A stretch of DNA of 64,000 nucleotides from JAGQPD01 sp020426865 (GTDB lineage Bacteria > Planctomycetota > Planctomycetia > Pirellulales > Pirellulaceae): contig JAWKTN010000005.1 of the NCBI GenBank assembly GCA_041399065.1, positions 248,001 through 312,000 on the forward strand, read 5' to 3'. Shown piece by piece: positions 1 to 8,675 of the stretch. The notes beneath the pieces are model-generated. The model searched no databases. It had not been told where the DNA came from and was given only the letters and a program-made list of their open reading frames with translations. A program made the translations under genes and the position numbers. The stretch's first letter is position 1; each line of letters starts with the position of its first letter.

Positions 1-1
1 A

Positions 2-343
2 CTGGACAACGCCGCGACACCATTTGGGTTGAAGGCGATGCGTGAACTGCAGGCACTGAATTCTTCCGACGATACGGCAACGGACGCCATGGCCACGTTT
101 CTGGCGATTAACACCAGCAGCGTGACATTAGTACCGGTAACGATCATCGCCCTGCGAGCCGCCGCGGGCAGCTCGGATGCGACTCGCCCAATGGCGGGAA
201 TGATCCTTGCGACCTGTGTAAGCACGATCGTCGCCATTGTCGCAGTAAAAGCGTTGGCACGTACAAAGCGGTTTTCCGCCGACCGTCCGCGGACCATCAC
301 CGCACTCACGACGGCCAATGAGTCGCTATCGAGAGGAGAATGA
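2..343 (+). CDS. spmA: Spore maturation protein A-like membrane protein (C-terminal part)
   Basis: The window begins inside this gene, so only the last ~113 codons are present. The reading frame opens with NAATPFGLKAMRELQ and continues through FLAINTSSVTL, which are typical of the C-terminal half of SpmA (nucleoside-recognition/Gate domain family). Two hydrophobic stretches fit membrane segments. SpmA and SpmB are known from spore core dehydration in Bacillus but are widespread in non-sporulating bacteria, where their role is unclear; no spore function is inferred here. The stop lies 4 nt before the likely spmB start, so the two genes are an operon. Confidence 0.88.
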   Translation: MDNAATPFGLKAMRELQALNSSDDTATDAMATFLAINTSSVTLVPVTIIALRAAAGSSDATRPMAGMILATCVSTIVAIVAVKALARTKRFSADRPRTITALTTANESLSRGE

Positions 344-347
344 CCGA

Positions 348-914
348 ATGCAAATGTTCTTTTATACGATGGAACTGATCAGCGCCTGGACCATCCCGTT
401 CGTGATCCTGCTGATCGTCGTCTGGGGGGCGATCAAAAGGGTTCCGCTGTACGAATCGTTCGTCAGTGGCGCGAAGGAGGGCTTCGACGTAGCGGTCATG
501 ATTATCCCATACTTGGTTGCGATGCTGTTCGTGATTAACGTGTTTCGGGCGAGCGAGCTGTTTGGCGATATCCAATGGGCCGGCCAATGGCTGCTCACGC
601 GGATCGGCTGGGGTGATTACGCCGACACGCTGGAGCTGTTGCCACTGGCATTGACAAGGCCGCTTACCGGGAGCGGTTCGCGGGCGTTGCTGGTTAGCAC
701 GATGACGGAACACGGTCCGGACAGTTTTCTAGGCCTGACGGCGTCGCTGATGATGGGGAGTACCGAAACGACCTTTTACGTGATCACCGTATACTTCGGC
801 GCCGTTCAGATCAAGAAAATGCGACATACGTTACCTGCCTGCTTGATCGCCGACGCGGCAGGAATGGCGGCCGCCATTGCCATTGGCTACCTATTGTATT
901 TTGGGCAACGCTGA
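348..914 (+). CDS. spmB: Spore maturation protein B-like membrane protein
   Basis: A 188-residue polytopic membrane protein of the SpmB family, partner of SpmA. Family-like features are the N-terminal hydrophobic helix (about residues 5-27), the segment GAKEGFDVAVMIIPYLVAM, the loop GSGSRALL and the motif GSTETTFYV, followed by a C-terminal membrane helix. An in-frame ATG exists 30 nt upstream (318), but the ATG at 348 is preceded by a good GAGAGGAG ribosome-binding site at 331-338 and follows the spmA stop directly, so 348 is preferred. The function in this organism is unknown beyond membership of the pair. Confidence 0.88.
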   Translation: MQMFFYTMELISAWTIPFVILLIVVWGAIKRVPLYESFVSGAKEGFDVAVMIIPYLVAMLFVINVFRASELFGDIQWAGQWLLTRIGWGDYADTLELLPLALTRPLTGSGSRALLVSTMTEHGPDSFLGLTASLMMGSTETTFYVITVYFGAVQIKKMRHTLPACLIADAAGMAAAIAIGYLLYFGQR

Positions 915-939
915 GTCCCCCCGCACGGGAGTGCTTGAA

Positions 940-1923
940 TTGAAAACCAAGTCGACGACAGGCGCAGCGGACTGCAGGCCGACGCACTTTCCCCAGCCGC
1001 TGTGCACGGGGGATTTGATCGCGATCGTGGCTCCAGCAAGTACGCCCGATCCCGATTCGATTACCCGGTCCTTGGAATATTTGCGGGACCGAGGGTACCG
1101 GATCCGAATTGGCGGCGACCCATTTGCGAAACGTGGCTACCTGGCGGGAGACGATCGGGCACGTGCTGACTCTTTAATGTCTGCCTTCACCGACCCTGAC
1201 GTGCGCGCCATCTTGTGCGCTCGAGGAGGTTACGGCACGGGACGCATCCTGGAGTTTCTCGATTTCGATACGATATCGCGAAACGCGAAAATAGTTGCCG
1301 GATACAGCGACATCACGGTGCTACATGCCGCCATTGCGTCCCAATGTAATTTCGTGACTTACCACAGTCCCCATCCGCAGGACGGATGGGGTTGCGTCGA
1401 CCAGCTGTGTCAACAGACGTGCGATTCATTCTGGTCGCAGCTGGAATCACCCAGCATCTTCGATGATCGGGATGGCAACGCGCCCCGACCGCTGGAGCTT
1501 GTGTCCGGCACCGCCCTTGTTGAAGGGACCGCGGAGGGGCGGCTATTGGGCGGGAACCTCGCGGTTTTTGTCACGTTACTTGGTACGCGTTTCATGCCTG
1601 ACATGCGTGGCGCGATTCTGTTTTTGGAGGACATCGGCGAGCGTCCCTACCGCGTCGACCGTTACCTGTCGCAATTGCGCCTGTCCGGGGTCCTGAAACA
1701 GCTTGCCGGCGTGATCTTGGGACACTTTGCCGACTGCACCGGGGACCCGCACGACGACAGCCTGACGCTCGACGAAGTATTCGCGGACTATTTCGGCGAT
1801 CTGGGGATCCCAGTCTGGCAGGGTTATCCTAGCGGTCATGCAAGGCCCAACCTGACATTACCGTTGGGAGCCACGATTCGGCTCGACACCAACAATACCG
1901 ACCAATATACAGACGGCGATTGA
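940..1923 (+). CDS. LD-carboxypeptidase (peptidase family S66)
   Basis: A ~327-residue S66 serine peptidase (LdcA/MccF family), which normally cleaves the L,D bond of murein tetrapeptides in cell-wall recycling; MccF relatives inactivate microcin C. The catalytic triad can be read: Ser123 in GYSDIT, Glu230 in LFLEDIGE and His300 in GHARPN. The glycine-rich ARGGYGTGR segment before the nucleophile is also typical. The start is uncertain: ATG 877 would overlap spmB by 38 nt, while TTG 940 has GGGAG at 927-931 with ideal spacing and leaves a short N-terminus before the conserved LCTGDLIAIVAPAS. No signal peptide is visible, which suggests cytoplasmic action. It probably follows spmB in the same transcript. 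Confidence 0.88.
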   Translation: MKTKSTTGAADCRPTHFPQPLCTGDLIAIVAPASTPDPDSITRSLEYLRDRGYRIRIGGDPFAKRGYLAGDDRARADSLMSAFTDPDVRAILCARGGYGTGRILEFLDFDTISRNAKIVAGYSDITVLHAAIASQCNFVTYHSPHPQDGWGCVDQLCQQTCDSFWSQLESPSIFDDRDGNAPRPLELVSGTALVEGTAEGRLLGGNLAVFVTLLGTRFMPDMRGAILFLEDIGERPYRVDRYLSQLRLSGVLKQLAGVILGHFADCTGDPHDDSLTLDEVFADYFGDLGIPVWQGYPSGHARPNLTLPLGATIRLDTNNTDQYTDGD

Positions 1924-2030
1924 TAGCATCTCGACAGTACTATACATTTACTGTACACTCCTGTGGCAACTCTCTGCACCACGCCTGCGGTGCGGGGCCG
2001 ACACAAGACAGCTGACAGGAGATGCTAGAA

Positions 2031-2438
2031 ATGGACTATAACAAAACGACGGGACACATCGTAGACGCGGCGATCGCAGTGCACCGCGAGCTGGGACCAG
2101 GCTTGCTGGAATCAGCGTACCAAGCGTGCCTACTGTACGAGTTGCACGCGCGAGAGGTAAACGCGAGGGGCCAGGTAGTGATGCCGGTTCACTACGGCAC
2201 AATTACCATCGATGTTGGCTATCGCATTGACATCTTGGCGGATGATGCCGTAGTCGTGGAACTGAAGGCCGTTCAGGAAGTCACACAATTGCACCGTGCG
2301 CAGTTGCTATCGTACCTGAAGCTGGGGCGGTTTCCAGTTGGCTTGCTGATTAATTTCCATGTGGAGCGGCTTGTCGATGGCCTGCAACGTCTGATTAACA
2401 AGTACCGTGCCGACGACGCCGACGAATCTATGCGCTAG
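2031..2438 (+). CDS. GxxExxY family PD-(D/E)XK nuclease-like protein
   Basis: A 135-residue protein of the GxxExxY family (a PD-(D/E)XK nuclease-like fold). The signature is GPGLLESAY at residues 22-30, and the presumed metal site is Glu27, Asp67 (YRID) and Glu77-Leu-Lys79 (VELK), all intact. ATG 2031 is chosen over ATG 2022 because AGGAG at 2017-2021 lies 9 nt before 2031. The biological role of the family is not established. The gene stands alone, with an inverted repeat in front (1934-1954) and a block of three large tandem hairpin repeats directly after it, which suggests a mobile or repeat-associated unit. The assignment to the family is firm; nuclease activity is an inference from conserved residues. 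Confidence 0.85.
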   Translation: MDYNKTTGHIVDAAIAVHRELGPGLLESAYQACLLYELHAREVNARGQVVMPVHYGTITIDVGYRIDILADDAVVVELKAVQEVTQLHRAQLLSYLKLGRFPVGLLINFHVERLVDGLQRLINKYRADDADESMR

Positions 2439-2462
2439 CACGAGATAAAACCAGAAAGGACA

Positions 2463-2788
2463 CCGCAGAGATTGGATTTCCGATGACTCGGTCTCGTTTC
2501 TTACCTCTCCTCCGCGCTCTCTGCGGTTCCATTGGACCGCGGTGCCGCACGCGTCCGTTACCGCAGAGGGCTCAGAGAGCGCAGAGAATTGTTTTCCAAT
2601 GCCATGATCTCGTTTCCTACCTCTCCTCCGCGCTCTCTGCGATCTCTGCGGTTCCATGTTGACCGCAGTGCCGCGCGTCGGTTACCGCAGAGGGCTCAGA
2701 GAGCGCAGAGAATTGATTTCCAATGCCATGATCTCGTTTCTTACCTCTCCTCCGCGCTCTTTGCGCTCTCTGCGGTTCCATTTTGACC
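2463..2788. repeat. Three tandem ~124 bp hairpin-forming repeats
   Basis: Three copies of one element lie between the GxxExxY gene and the converging PQQ gene. Copies 2 and 3 begin with GTTACCGCAGAGGGCTCAG at 2557 and 2681, a period of 124 bp; copy 1 (from 2463) is diverged at its left end. Each copy has a left arm ACCGCAGAG...GCGCAGAGA and a right arm rich in CGCGCTCTCTGCG and CTCTGCGGTTCCA, so each can fold into a long imperfect hairpin. The centre (CCATGATCTCGTTT, then CCTCTCCTC) is also conserved. No convincing reading frame is carried. A run of seven T follows at 2801-2807. Confidence 0.85.
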
Positions 2789-2845
2789 TTCATTTCAACG
2801 TTTTTTTGGGGTCCGTTATTCGATGAGCCAATTCCCAGTTGAACT

Positions 2846-5800
2846 TCATTCGCTGAGCAGTTTCTTCGGAATAAAACCGATCGACGTTTCGAGCCACGAT
2901 CCGCAGCTGCAACCGCCGCCTCCTTCGGGCGAAAGTAGCATTCCGGCCGCCGGTATCGTGCTCAGCCAACAATCGGGACGCAATCGCGACCAACGAGTAT
3001 AATCCCCGTTGTTCTTGTCCCACACCGCCAGTTGCTTTCCCGAACCGGCACGAAATATCAGCGTCTCCGCCGTACACGCATACGTGCCGCATCCGCCGAC
3101 CGGTATCGCATCAAGCGTCACCTTGCCGGTCGTTAAGTCGATCACGGCCGGCCGCACAAACAGCGTATCACCGACGATCGCCGGCCGCGATAAATGCGAT
3201 CCGTGATCCGCTTTGCCTTTCCCCCAAGCAAACTCGACGCTCCACTGCTGCCGACCATCTCGCTCGTCAAACGAATAGACATGGTACTTTACATCTGCCG
3301 ACGAGACCACAATCAACCGGCCTTCGGCACGGGCCATCCAAAACGCGACGGTGCCATCGACGGTATCAACCGGCGCCTCAGCGATCTTATCGCCTGTCCT
3401 TGCATCCAACGTCACCAAAAACTGCTGCTCCCAGACTTCTTTTCCACCCACGCGACTGGATGTCGACGACATCACCTGCGCCTCTCGGCATTCAATAAAA
3501 TTGACTCTCCCTTCCGCGATACAGATCGTGGAATTCAAAATGCGACCACCGCGGTAACACCACTGGCGCCGGCGGGATTGTTTGTCCAGTGCGAAAAGCG
3601 AAAGGCTGCAAACAGGATGCGTCTCTTCGCCTTCGGTCATGTCGTACCACCCCGGCCCACCAACGTAATTCAGCCATGATGCCCCCGAAAACACGGCGCT
3701 ACCGAACAGCAAATCACGATCGTTGGCAACGTATCCCCATTCGACGTCCTCTTCGCCTTCATGTCCGTCATGCACTGACACGACATTTTCCACTTCACCT
3801 TCGGCAGCATTGATCACCAAACAGTTTTTTGCAACCGTTGCGAACAGGTTGCGTTCGTCGGCTGACCAGTTCGCGCAGTCCCGTGGCAAGTTGTATCGCT
3901 CGAGGTACGGGATTTCCAACGACCACAAGATCGTACCGTTATGGGCGCTCAAAGTGACAATCCGGTGCAATCCCTGGAGAAACAGCCGATCGTCCGTAGC
4001 AATAGGCGGGTTCTTTCGCCCGTTGCGATCGGCCTGATAACGTGGCCCTGGACGGCCGATCCATTGCACGTCCAGGTCATTCACGTTGCGAACCCCGGAT
4101 AGCATTTCGCCACCATACGCCGAATTGTCGGCACGGCCATACGCGTGCGACCAGTCGCCACTTCCACCAAGCCGCGGGGCTTGCCAACACACCCACAAGC
4201 CGCCATCACCTTCCATCATTGCGACTTGTGCCCCCACGGCATCGCTGAGCGATTGGCGATCGAGGCCCGAAGCCAAGCCCTTCGATACCGCAACAATGCC
4301 AATCCCCTTCGGAGCCAGACGCCGAGCCACGTCTCGACATGCTTGCTCCAAGTCGTCTTTCAGAACCGGTTGTACCCAGGCGGCAAAATCCGCAATATGG
4401 TTCGTCACAGGAATTCTTCCCAGTGACGGAATCTGGTACGTGGCAATGCGAGCGCCGTACGCTCCGGATTCCAGATACCGCTGCCTGTACCGCTCTAACT
4501 TCGTCACGTCGCTGTCGACAACGAATAGATGCATCTCGGATTGCTCGAGTAGTTGCTCGATTAGTCGGTCGACGCTGCCCTCATTTCCAGCACCTATCAC
4601 GAGTGCCTGTCCACGAGTCCGGCGAAGTTGCGAGGCGAGCCATGAACGATTCGGATTGGCAGCGTCCGGACGGGATTCTGCCACATAGTTGAAGAACAAA
4701 TCACATTCATACTCGGGCGTCGAACGCATCTCCTTACCGTCGGCGAACTCGATCGAATAGTAATAGAGACGCCGATGCTTGAGATCTCGCAGAACAACTC
4801 GGTGCTCGGTCGTTTCCGACGGGTCTTCGATGCGGCGTCCTTGGTGCTCATCATCGCGACGCCACGTCAGGATCGTGGGACAGGGCGTCTTCGTGTGCCA
4901 TCGAACCACCGCCTGATCAGGTCCGGTAAATTTTAGCCACGGACCGACTGCCACTCGATACTCAGGAGGTGCCGGGGGCTCTGCAGTCGGTGGCGGGAAC
5001 TGTTCCGCCTTGAGCACGAAGTGTCGATCGATCTCTTGCGGGCTTAGTGCGCGCTTGTAAAGCCGCACTTCGTGCAGCGCGCCGGTAAAGACATGATATT
5101 CATTTCCGTCATGGTATGCTCCAATTTCATAAAACGTCTTGTCCGGATAGCGGATCGGTCCCCGCTGTTCGTTGCTCGTCGCAACCTGTTTGCCATCCAA
5201 ATAGAGCTTCATCGATTTCCCGTCGTAGGTTCCGGCAACGTGATGCCATTTACGCGGCACAAAGGCCACGTCGGAGCCAGTCAGATACGTGATGCCGCCA
5301 GGGCCATCCTGAGCACCGACGGCCAGTGATGGCCGCAGGCCACGAAAGCCGAGCAGCCAGCCACGCTCCAGATTACCGTCATCCTGAACCGCGCCAATAA
5401 AGCCGCCCCATTCCAACTCCGTATCGACACGTACCCACGCTTCGGCGGTAAACTCGGTTTGCGGCAACCGTTGATCGGCCTGTCGGTGATCGTCAGTGAT
5501 TAATGCCGACGTACTGTCACCGTCCATCTTCAATGCTTGAAGCGACCCGACACGTTCTAAACTCACGTCGCCTTCAATCGATGCCGGCCAGTGCCCAGTC
5601 AGATCCTTGACCAAGGTCCCGGTGAGTTGCGGCTGCTGGAATACCCATTGTCCTAACAAAGCTACATCGTCATCGGCTGATACAGACTGCAACCCATCTG
5701 CTTCCGGAGATTCCGCAGCTGCTAACGTGTTCGCCGCGTTCTGGGGCTCGCCCCCGCCCGGCCCGTCTTCGTCTTGCACCACGTCGTGGTCGGAAACCGT

Positions 5801-7060
5801 GGTCGATGCCCTGGGTGCGAACGCAAAAATCGAGCCACGATCCGTGCTCACCAGTAACCTCCCGTCGGCGTACGCCAGCCCCTGAGCACTCCCGTCGACA
5901 TGCTGCGTCCAAAGCTGCGCGCCGTCGTCCGACGAATAGGCTGTCACATGGTCGATACCGCCGATGATCACCGCGTTGCCAACAACGATTAGCGCCTGCG
6001 GTCGATCACAGCCAATAACCCATTTTCGTTGGCGGCTTTCGTAGCCGAGTGCCACGAGTGCCGTATCTGATAGCATGTAACTGGTGCCGTTGGCAACAAC
6101 CATCGCAATCGCGTTTTTGTGAGTGGCAACACGTTCTCGCGTCTCGGCGTTGGTCTGTTCGATCCAACCGCTCTTGTTTCCCGGACCGTGAAAGACCATG
6201 TCGTCCGGTGTCAGGACGACAAACGATCCACCACCTCCGGGTAAGCTCCCTTGCAACTTGCCGGTGGCACGGGAAAAAATCGTCGGCGCAACGCGTCCTT
6301 GGGGGATAATCAAACGCTTCCCGGATACGACGACCGGCCCTTCCATCGTGACATCGTCCAACTCATGGACATAATGCTCGGGACCATCGACCTTCCCCGT
6401 CACGGCATTGACGGCACATAAATACGATTTCTTCCACGGCAGCAGCGAGGCGCAAAAGTACGCAGTGTTATCTTCAACGGCCACACCGGTGCGAATGGGC
6501 CAAAAGGGAATGAACCGCCCATTCTGCAGGAATAGCCGATCAGCGGGCGCCGGTCGGAAACGCCAGTTGAGCGAACCATCGCCGGCGTTCAGGCAATAGG
6601 CATGACCGTCGTCCGATCCGAAATACAACCGATCACCGATGATCGTGGGAGGCACGCGCACTGGGCCGTCGGTCGTAAATCGCCAACGCACTTGCCCGGA
6701 CGCTCCGTCCGCGCAAACAACGGAATCGTCGACAGACGAGCCCCAATAAACGAAACCGTCGGCCGCTACGATGTGAAACACTGGATCGTAGTTGCGCATG
6801 GAGTGCAGATTCCGAGTCTTCGAATAGGCATCCCACTTGGCTGGGCCGTACCACGCCGGTTGGGGAGGCGATGCGGAATCATAGCGCCACAACATGCTGA
6901 GCGGCCCATCGCCGATGAGTTCGGGAACATAGGCATTCCTGCGAGCATTCTGCTGGTAAGTCGGCCAGGCGGCTCCATTGGCCGATAAAACGCCCAATTG
7001 GCTCAACGACCCAGACAAAATCAACAACCATGAAATTGCCAAACATCGGCACGTGGACAT
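2846..7060 (-). CDS. Very large secreted PQQ beta-propeller protein with LamG, FN3-like and Rossmann domains
   Basis: A 1404-residue protein with an N-terminal signal peptide (hydrophobic core about residues 7-25). Domains by eye: PQQ-like propeller repeats at ~30-430 (repeated VVCADGASGQVRWRF-type blades); a linker; a LamG/concanavalin-like domain at ~535-675 (AEAWVRV ... KWHHVAGTYDG ... LHEVRLYKRALSPQEI); an FN3-like domain of the kind preceding metallophosphoesterases at ~700-790; a Rossmann fold resembling class I methyltransferases at ~815-935 (ALVIGAGNEG, then acidic VVDSD); and a second block of PQQ blades at ~960-1385. No phosphoesterase domain follows the FN3 region. The function is unknown; export plus propeller and lectin-like domains suggest a periplasmic or surface role. 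It converges on the GxxExxY gene. Confidence 0.8.
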   Translation of the reverse strand: MSTCRCLAISWLLILSGSLSQLGVLSANGAAWPTYQQNARRNAYVPELIGDGPLSMLWRYDSASPPQPAWYGPAKWDAYSKTRNLHSMRNYDPVFHIVAADGFVYWGSSVDDSVVCADGASGQVRWRFTTDGPVRVPPTIIGDRLYFGSDDGHAYCLNAGDGSLNWRFRPAPADRLFLQNGRFIPFWPIRTGVAVEDNTAYFCASLLPWKKSYLCAVNAVTGKVDGPEHYVHELDDVTMEGPVVVSGKRLIIPQGRVAPTIFSRATGKLQGSLPGGGGSFVVLTPDDMVFHGPGNKSGWIEQTNAETRERVATHKNAIAMVVANGTSYMLSDTALVALGYESRQRKWVIGCDRPQALIVVGNAVIIGGIDHVTAYSSDDGAQLWTQHVDGSAQGLAYADGRLLVSTDRGSIFAFAPRASTTVSDHDVVQDEDGPGGGEPQNAANTLAAAESPEADGLQSVSADDDVALLGQWVFQQPQLTGTLVKDLTGHWPASIEGDVSLERVGSLQALKMDGDSTSALITDDHRQADQRLPQTEFTAEAWVRVDTELEWGGFIGAVQDDGNLERGWLLGFRGLRPSLAVGAQDGPGGITYLTGSDVAFVPRKWHHVAGTYDGKSMKLYLDGKQVATSNEQRGPIRYPDKTFYEIGAYHDGNEYHVFTGALHEVRLYKRALSPQEIDRHFVLKAEQFPPPTAEPPAPPEYRVAVGPWLKFTGPDQAVVRWHTKTPCPTILTWRRDDEHQGRRIEDPSETTEHRVVLRDLKHRRLYYYSIEFADGKEMRSTPEYECDLFFNYVAESRPDAANPNRSWLASQLRRTRGQALVIGAGNEGSVDRLIEQLLEQSEMHLFVVDSDVTKLERYRQRYLESGAYGARIATYQIPSLGRIPVTNHIADFAAWVQPVLKDDLEQACRDVARRLAPKGIGIVAVSKGLASGLDRQSLSDAVGAQVAMMEGDGGLWVCWQAPRLGGSGDWSHAYGRADNSAYGGEMLSGVRNVNDLDVQWIGRPGPRYQADRNGRKNPPIATDDRLFLQGLHRIVTLSAHNGTILWSLEIPYLERYNLPRDCANWSADERNLFATVAKNCLVINAAEGEVENVVSVHDGHEGEEDVEWGYVANDRDLLFGSAVFSGASWLNYVGGPGWYDMTEGEETHPVCSLSLFALDKQSRRRQWCYRGGRILNSTICIAEGRVNFIECREAQVMSSTSSRVGGKEVWEQQFLVTLDARTGDKIAEAPVDTVDGTVAFWMARAEGRLIVVSSADVKYHVYSFDERDGRQQWSVEFAWGKGKADHGSHLSRPAIVGDTLFVRPAVIDLTTGKVTLDAIPVGGCGTYACTAETLIFRAGSGKQLAVWDKNNGDYTRWSRLRPDCWLSTIPAAGMLLSPEGGGGCSCGSWLETSIGFIPKKLLSE

Positions 7061-7281
7061 CGCAACAACCTCGCTACGTTGGGGGGGATCGTACGCCTGT
7101 CGTGAATGTACCAGAAGGGAAAGCAGTTTTCTACGCGAGTGACGCCGACGAATGACGATTAGTCGAAGAAACGGGAGCCTGAGCAGCGAGGGGTTTCACG
7201 CGGACCTGCCCGCCCGGTATCATGATCTCCGATTCGGTGCGAAGCAGGTTGAATGTTTGAAAGTGCCCAAAGGAGCAGACC

Positions 7282-8670
7282 TTGAGCGAGGTTGGTCAAC
7301 GAGATAGTTTCATCACGCGAAAGCTGCGCGACGCACCGGCGGCGGTGTTCAACATGTACGCGGTTTTTTTTGCCTTCTGGACATATTTCTGCATGTACGC
7401 GTTTCGCAAGCCATTCGCTGCCGCAAAATACACCGACATGGAAGGATTCTCTGTTGGTGATCGTGTTCTGGAACTGAAGACCGCGTTGATCATCAGCCAG
7501 ATCATTGGCTACGCACTTTCAAAGTTCCTGGGGATCAAGATTTGCTCAGAAGTCACCAAAGAGCGAAGGGCGACGATGTTAATCGGGTTGATCCTTATCG
7601 CTCAATTGGCATTGTTACTGTTTGCATTCTTGCCGGCACATTGGAAGGTTTTGCCAATGTTCATCAACGGACTGGCGTTGGGCATGGTGTGGGGGCTGGT
7701 GGTTTGGTACTTGGAGGGACGTCGGACGTCGGAATTGTTGTTGGCCGGGCTGAGTTGTTCATTCATTTTGGCAAGCGGTGAGGTGAAGCAAGTCGGGCAG
7801 GATCTGCTCAATGGTACGTCATTGAAGATGTTCAATGTGTTGCATCTTCCAATCCAATTCTCACAAGTCAGCGAAGACTGGATGCCCTTTTATACTGGAA
7901 TGTTGTTTCTGACTCCGTTCGTGTTGTCGGTGCTCATGTTGCATCAAGTTCCGGACCCCAGCGTAGCCGACGTCGAATCACGTACCAAACGCGTACAGAT
8001 GCAACACGACGTGCGATTCGCGTTTATGCGGAAGTTCTTTCCCGGACTGGTAATGCTGTTGATCGCGTATTTCTTTTTGACCGCCTATCGTGATTTTCGT
8101 GACAACTATATGCCAGAGCTATTCTCGGAGCTGGGTTATTCGTACGACGAGAACAAGGGCATTATTACGCAGACGGAACAGATCGTTTCGTTCGGTGTGC
8201 TCATGCCATTGGCCTTATTGTTTTTGATCAAGGACAACCGGCGGGGGTTGATTGCAGTGTTCGGTATCATGTCCTTTGGCGTGGCCTTGATGGCTGTATC
8301 GACGTGGTTGTTTGATCAAGGGGTGATCACTGGCTTTGCGTGGATGATTGCCACTGGTCTGGGAGTGTACCTGGCGTACGTCCCGTACGGCAGTGTATTG
8401 TTCGATCGATTGATCGCGTCAACACGAGTGGTAGCGACGGCAGTTTTTGCGATCTACGTGGCCGACGCCATTGGGTACGTAGGGAGTGTGGGGCTGCAAT
8501 TGCATAAGGACCTGGGCGCCGCATCGACGACACGTTTAGGCTTCTTTCATGGCTTCACGTATTTCATGGCCGGGCTTGGGCTGGTGATGCTGTTGCTCAG
8601 TTGCGGTTACTTTCTGACATTTCATGTTCCGCGCCGTTCGTCGCCAGGAAACGGAAACACAGAACAATAA
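7282..8670 (+). CDS. MFS-type transporter, DUF5690-like
   Basis: A 462-residue integral membrane protein with about 12 hydrophobic segments. The N-terminal part (FAFWTYFCMYAFRKPFAAA) and the stretch GMVWGLVVWYLEGRRTSELL match the DUF5690 branch of the major facilitator superfamily as I know it; AYFFLTAYRDFRDNY in the middle is also typical. The substrate is unknown. The start is a TTG at 7282 with AGGAG at 7271-7275; no upstream ATG exists in frame. It is divergent from the large PQQ protein across a 221 bp gap that must hold both promoters, and its 3' end nearly touches the converging peptidase gene, leaving 5 bp between stops. Confidence 0.75.
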   Translation: MSEVGQRDSFITRKLRDAPAAVFNMYAVFFAFWTYFCMYAFRKPFAAAKYTDMEGFSVGDRVLELKTALIISQIIGYALSKFLGIKICSEVTKERRATMLIGLILIAQLALLLFAFLPAHWKVLPMFINGLALGMVWGLVVWYLEGRRTSELLLAGLSCSFILASGEVKQVGQDLLNGTSLKMFNVLHLPIQFSQVSEDWMPFYTGMLFLTPFVLSVLMLHQVPDPSVADVESRTKRVQMQHDVRFAFMRKFFPGLVMLLIAYFFLTAYRDFRDNYMPELFSELGYSYDENKGIITQTEQIVSFGVLMPLALLFLIKDNRRGLIAVFGIMSFGVALMAVSTWLFDQGVITGFAWMIATGLGVYLAYVPYGSVLFDRLIASTRVVATAVFAIYVADAIGYVGSVGLQLHKDLGAASTTRLGFFHGFTYFMAGLGLVMLLLSCGYFLTFHVPRRSSPGNGNTEQ

Positions 8671-8675
8671 TGATT

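Noticed and set aside
2463..2788. Possible CRISPR array
   Set aside because: Only three units of ~124 bp with no unique spacers and internal symmetry; these are tandem hairpin repeats, not repeat-spacer units.
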